64,000 nt of DNA from Streptococcus parasanguinis (lineage in GTDB: Bacteria; Bacillota; Bacilli; Lactobacillales; Streptococcaceae), in contig NZ_CABFMD010000011.1 in the NCBI RefSeq assembly GCF_901875555.1, forward strand, positions 248,001 through 312,000, in the 5' to 3' direction. Below, in pieces: positions 60,723 through 64,000 of the stretch; positions within the stretch are counted from its first letter, which is position 1; each line of letters starts with the position of its first letter. The notes below the pieces were generated by a model that had not been told where the DNA came from, did not search any database, and saw only the letters and a program-made list of their open reading frames with translations. Made by a program: the position numbers and the translations under genes.

Positions 60723-61187
60723 ATGAGTATTTTGCGTGAGATTGGTATCATTGCGCGCGCTCTGGATTCTATTGCAAATATCGAATTTAGAGATTTAGAT
60801 TTAGCACGTGGTCAATATCTCTACCTGGTGCGAATTGCAGAGCAACCTGGAATGATTCAGGAAGAACTCTCTGAAGTCTTGAAAGTAGATCGATCCACCG
60901 TTGCAAGGTCCGTAAAAAAACTAGAAGAGCGTGGCTTGATTCAGCAACGTCCGAGAGGGGAAAATCTCAAAACAAAGGAATGGGAGTTAACTGAAAAAGG
61001 TAAGCAGATTTACCCCTTTATTTTAGGGGAGCATCTTTACTCTGAGAGAACTGCTTTAAAAGGATTTTCCAAAAAAGAAGTCGCACAGTTAGAAGAGTAT
61101 CTCATCCGAGTTCGTGAGAATATCACCTTGGATTGGGAACTGGTTAAGAAAGGTAAAAAAAGAAATTATAGTGAGGTAAAGCAATGA
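60723..61187 (+). CDS. MarR family transcriptional regulator
   Basis: This 154-residue winged-helix regulator has MarR elements: recognition region LSEVLKVDRSTVARSVKKLEERGLI (~residues 45-70, given in part) and wing RGENLKTKEWELTEKG. AAAGGAGGAG precedes the ATG. It overlaps the B3/B4-domain gene by 4 bases, so that protein is its likely partner or target operon. Ligand unknown. Confidence 0.88.
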   Translation: MSILREIGIIARALDSIANIEFRDLDLARGQYLYLVRIAEQPGMIQEELSEVLKVDRSTVARSVKKLEERGLIQQRPRGENLKTKEWELTEKGKQIYPFILGEHLYSERTALKGFSKKEVAQLEEYLIRVRENITLDWELVKKGKKRNYSEVKQ

Positions 61188-61891
61188 AAGTAACAGTCGA
61201 TCAAGCATTTTGGTATTTGTTCCCAACAGCTAGAATTAAAGTGATGTCCTTGTATGGCATTGATAATACAGTAGATGAAGCCAAGGATCCGTATTTCAAA
61301 AAATTGTTATATGAGGGTGCTAAGCGCGCTTGGGAATTTATTGATGAAGACAACTATACCCAGAGTGAATTTGTCCAAGAGTGGCGTCAGGCTTTTAGCA
61401 AGTTTAAAACAAAAAAAGGAGCGCGATCTTCGATCGAAGCCCTCTTAAAAAGAGTACACCAAGGACGTGAATTCTACCCGATTAATCCCTTAGTCGATTT
61501 ATACAATAGTGTATCTATGGCTTACGCCCTTCCTTGTGGAGGTGAAGACATGAGCAAATTGGTTGGAGGACTCTCTCTGGGACAAGCAAAAGGAGGCGAA
61601 CCGTTCTTCCCACTAGGGGCTGAAGAGGATGCTCCGGCTTTGGAAGGGGAGATCATTTACTATGACCAAGAAGGTGCCGTTTGTCGTTGTTTGAATTGGC
61701 GTGAGGCCCAAAGAACCATGCTAACAGAAGATACCAAGGACGCTATTTTGGTGATTGAAGCTATCAATGAAGAGCAGGCCAAACGAGCACAAACAGCCAT
61801 GCAGGAATTGAAAGATCTAGCCAAGGATTATTTTGGGGTTGAAGGAACGATCTATCAATTAAGTGCAGAACAAGCAAGTATAGAAGTTTAA
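61184..61891 (+). CDS. B3/B4 tRNA-binding domain protein
   Basis: This 235-residue stand-alone protein is related to the B3/B4 editing domain of phenylalanyl-tRNA synthetase beta chain. The core LVDLYNSVSMAYALPCGGED (~residues 107-126) and the following LGGLS-like and EIIYYDQEGAVCRCLNWREA segments are typical. It may hydrolyse mischarged tRNA or free aminoacyl compounds, but this is unproven. Co-expressed with a MarR regulator. Confidence 0.85.
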   Translation: MKVTVDQAFWYLFPTARIKVMSLYGIDNTVDEAKDPYFKKLLYEGAKRAWEFIDEDNYTQSEFVQEWRQAFSKFKTKKGARSSIEALLKRVHQGREFYPINPLVDLYNSVSMAYALPCGGEDMSKLVGGLSLGQAKGGEPFFPLGAEEDAPALEGEIIYYDQEGAVCRCLNWREAQRTMLTEDTKDAILVIEAINEEQAKRAQTAMQELKDLAKDYFGVEGTIYQLSAEQASIEV

Positions 61892-61896
61892 ATTAA

Positions 61897-61932
61897 CAAG
61901 GCTTGAAACAATCGTTTCAAGCCTTGTTTTTA
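61897..61932. terminator. Bidirectional terminator between B3/B4 gene and gtrA
   Basis: A perfect 13-bp stem CAAGGCTTGAAAC/GTTTCAAGCCTTG around AATC with T-runs on the + side; it overlaps the last codons of the convergent gene. Confidence 0.88.
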
Positions 61933-62360
61933 TTTTTAAAGACAAAGAGTTTACTAAAGACATAATTGAGGACTACAATAGCCACTTGCGCAAAGAGGGT
62001 TTCAATCAGATTGATCTGGCTCTTGTTATTGTGGACAAATTGGCCGATAATTCCTGGGAATTGCTTGACAAAGATCTCGGTCAAGGCCATGTCTAGTATA
62101 AAGGTCCCAGAGCGCGCAATTGCAAATCGGATCAAGCGCTGAAACCAACCCTTTCTTTCTTGTTTAAAGACAATGGTATCGTTGGTCGCAAAGGCAAAGA
62201 GGATCCCAGCTATGTTTCCTATCGCAGTTGCTAAACGTTCATCGCTAGTCATTTGGTAGACGAAAAGGCGCGTGATGACGGAAACAAGAGTCGTTGCCAC
62301 ACCAAAGAAGAGATAGGATAAAATTTCATTATCAAAAAATTTTTTAATGAGTGTTTTCAT
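61917..62360 (-). CDS. GtrA family membrane protein
   Basis: This 147-residue protein has four membrane helices and the GtrA signature (YLFFGVATTLVSVITRLFVY, AFATNDTIVFKQER, LNYVFSKLFVFKNK). GtrA proteins are thought to flip undecaprenyl-phosphate sugars made by GtrB-type enzymes. It stands alone here, far from the polysaccharide locus, and may serve the GtrB-type enzyme at 36532. The basic RKGWFQRL loop is in the centre. Confidence 0.87.
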   Translation of the reverse strand: MKTLIKKFFDNEILSYLFFGVATTLVSVITRLFVYQMTSDERLATAIGNIAGILFAFATNDTIVFKQERKGWFQRLIRFAIARSGTFILDMALTEIFVKQFPGIIGQFVHNNKSQINLIETLFAQVAIVVLNYVFSKLFVFKNKNKA

Positions 62361-62404
62361 AAATTCAGTCTACCATAAAACCTCAAAATATGCTATACTT
62401 GAAA

Positions 62405-62488
62405 GGTTGAAGAAATCAAACCTTCAACCCTTGGTGCTTAAGATCCTTTCGCCAAGCATATTACACGCGGAAAAACCGCTAAAGGAGA
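62405..62488 (+). promoter_or_regulatory. preQ1-II riboswitch of queT
   Basis: The core CTTGGTGCTTA (62430-62440), CGCCAAGCATATTACACGCGG (62450-62470) and AAACCGCTAAAGGAGAA match the streptococcal COG4708/preQ1-II class. The pseudoknot would cover the ribosome site AAGGAG. A 5' accessory hairpin GGTTGAA/TTCAACC precedes it (62405-62428), as in the wider form of this class. Confidence 0.9.
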
Positions 62489-62492
62489 ATAG

Positions 62493-63002
62493 ATGAAACA
62501 GTTAACTGCTCGTGATATGGCGCAAATTGCCATTGTTGCTGCGATTTATATCGTATTAACCATAACCCCACCTCTCAATGCCATGGCCTACTATGGCTAT
62601 CAATTCCGTGTTTCGGAGATGATGAATTTCTTAGCTTTCTACAATAAGAAGTACTTGATTGCGGTAACCATCGGTTGTATGATTGCTAACTTATTTAGTT
62701 TTGGATGGATCGATGTCTTTGTCGGTGGAGGTTCAACCTTTGTCTTCTTAGGACTTGGACTCATTCTATTTGGTCGTTTCAAAAACAAGTTCTTATTCGA
62801 CGGTCTTATTCGCTTAGACCATTTCTTGTTTGCGATTTTCTTTTCCATTTCCATGTTTACGATTGCCTTGGAACTTTATTACCTTCAAGGCCAACCATTC
62901 TTCTATAACTGGTTGACCATGGGAGTGGGTGAATTTGCATCCTTGATTTTTGGAGCGATTGTGATCAATCAACTTTCTAAACGGATTGATTTTACAAAAT
63001 AA
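62493..63002 (+). CDS. queT: Queuosine precursor ECF transporter QueT
   Basis: This 169-residue membrane S component of an energy-coupling-factor importer for preQ1/preQ0 carries five to six helices and the family phrases IYIVLTITPPLNAMAYYGYQFRVSEMMNF (residues ~18-46). The riboswitch directly upstream confirms the substrate class. It lacks its own ATPases and uses the shared ECF module. Confidence 0.92.
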   Translation: MKQLTARDMAQIAIVAAIYIVLTITPPLNAMAYYGYQFRVSEMMNFLAFYNKKYLIAVTIGCMIANLFSFGWIDVFVGGGSTFVFLGLGLILFGRFKNKFLFDGLIRLDHFLFAIFFSISMFTIALELYYLQGQPFFYNWLTMGVGEFASLIFGAIVINQLSKRIDFTK

Positions 63003-63048
63003 GAAAAGGGAGCTTTGTCTCCCCTCAAATGAAGGAAATTACTTCTTT

Positions 63049-63186
63049 GAAACTTTCCTTAATCGAGTACGGACGTCAGCGAACTTCGGAGAAGTTCCAT
63101 GACTAATGATTGAGTCTAAGGTCTCAATCATCCGAGTGCCTGAAACAATTGTGTTTCAGGCACTTTTCTCACAGCGGAAAGTTTCA
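63049..63186 (+). ncRNA. Structured RNA element, copy B
   Basis: This is the second copy of the element at 1227-1365. The closing stem GAAACTTTCC/GGAAAGTTTC is a perfect 10 bp. Hairpins are AACTTC/GAAGTT (63082-63096), ATGATTGAG/CTCAATCAT (63106-63131) and GTGCCTGAAACA/TGTTTCAGGCAC (63136-63163). Stems differ from copy A by paired changes while single-stranded blocks are kept. It lies between queT and ligA with no gene of its own; a TTTTTTTAATA run near 63300 follows. Confidence 0.55.
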
Positions 63187-63352
63187 GTATAAGTTTGAAA
63201 AACTCAAAATTAGAATCGTTATTTTTCAGATTTGATTTTTCATAGGTTATATTTGAATGGCTGATTTGTCTACGTTTTTAGAAGGAGCTTTGGCTCTTTT
63301 TTTAATACTAAGAATGCACTAAATTCAAGGCTAAATTAAGATTTTATGATAA

Positions 63353-64000
<648 letters not shown>

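Overview
The window is chromosomal DNA from a Streptococcus, most like the sanguinis/parasanguinis/mitis side of the genus. The evidence is genus-typical content and order: pstSCAB1B2-phoU, pepN, ciaRH, spxA, the rmlD-rgp cell-wall rhamnan operon, cmk/infC/rpmI/rplT, a preQ1-II riboswitch in front of queT, and a methionine aminopeptidase with the streptococcal insert. No rRNA, tRNA, CRISPR array, transposase or prophage gene was seen. The window opens inside pcrA and closes inside ligA.

Layout. 1-9.2 kb holds housekeeping genes: pcrA end, a DUF2130 protein, an acetyltransferase, a hydrolase, an RclA-like flavoenzyme on the minus strand, truB-ribF, spxA, UPF0223 and an IMPase-like phosphatase. 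9.2-15.6 kb carries an RsmF-like rRNA methylase and the phosphate uptake operon pstS-C-A-B1-B2-phoU. 15.7-25.8 kb carries pepN and ciaRH. Between them sits an AT-richer block: a LytTR-type two-component system divergent from a two-gene ABC transporter, then bioY and a Gly/Gln-rich membrane-anchored protein. 25.8-30 kb holds a glyoxalase-family gene, pgdA, a small DEAD-box helicase and a Gfo/Idh/MocA oxidoreductase.

30-48.5 kb is a complete cell-wall rhamnose polysaccharide locus. An AT-rich side-chain module (undecaprenyl-P-sugar synthase, DUF2304 partner, flippase, two GT2 enzymes, large GT-C-like membrane protein) precedes a GtrB-type enzyme and rmlD. The backbone genes rgpA, rgpB, rgpC and rgpD follow, then a GT4 enzyme, rgpF and a GacH-like glycerol-phosphate transferase. 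The products should make, decorate and export the rhamnan attached to peptidoglycan. 48.6-55.2 kb contains ebsA, ferredoxin, a LysM-like surface protein, cmk, the IF3/L35/L20 operon behind an L20-type leader, a dCMP deaminase, two tandem paralogous membrane proteins and metK behind a probable SMK-box. 55.3-64 kb contains murA (MurZ type), an acetyltransferase, a CBS/DRTGG regulator, map, yihY, a MarR regulator with a B3/B4 protein, gtrA, queT and ligA.

Non-coding content is rich. There are four copies of a ~180-bp palindromic intergenic repeat that brings its own terminator hairpin. There are two diverged copies of a ~140-nt structured element whose stems differ by compensatory changes. Riboswitches or leaders lie before metK, infC and queT. 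The most interesting items are the covarying structured-RNA pair, a LytTR-style direct repeat before the ABC operon, two genes that appear to start at AUA (infC and a duplicated membrane protein), a tandem half-site array upstream of ciaRH, and the unusual composition and mosaic structure of the polysaccharide locus.
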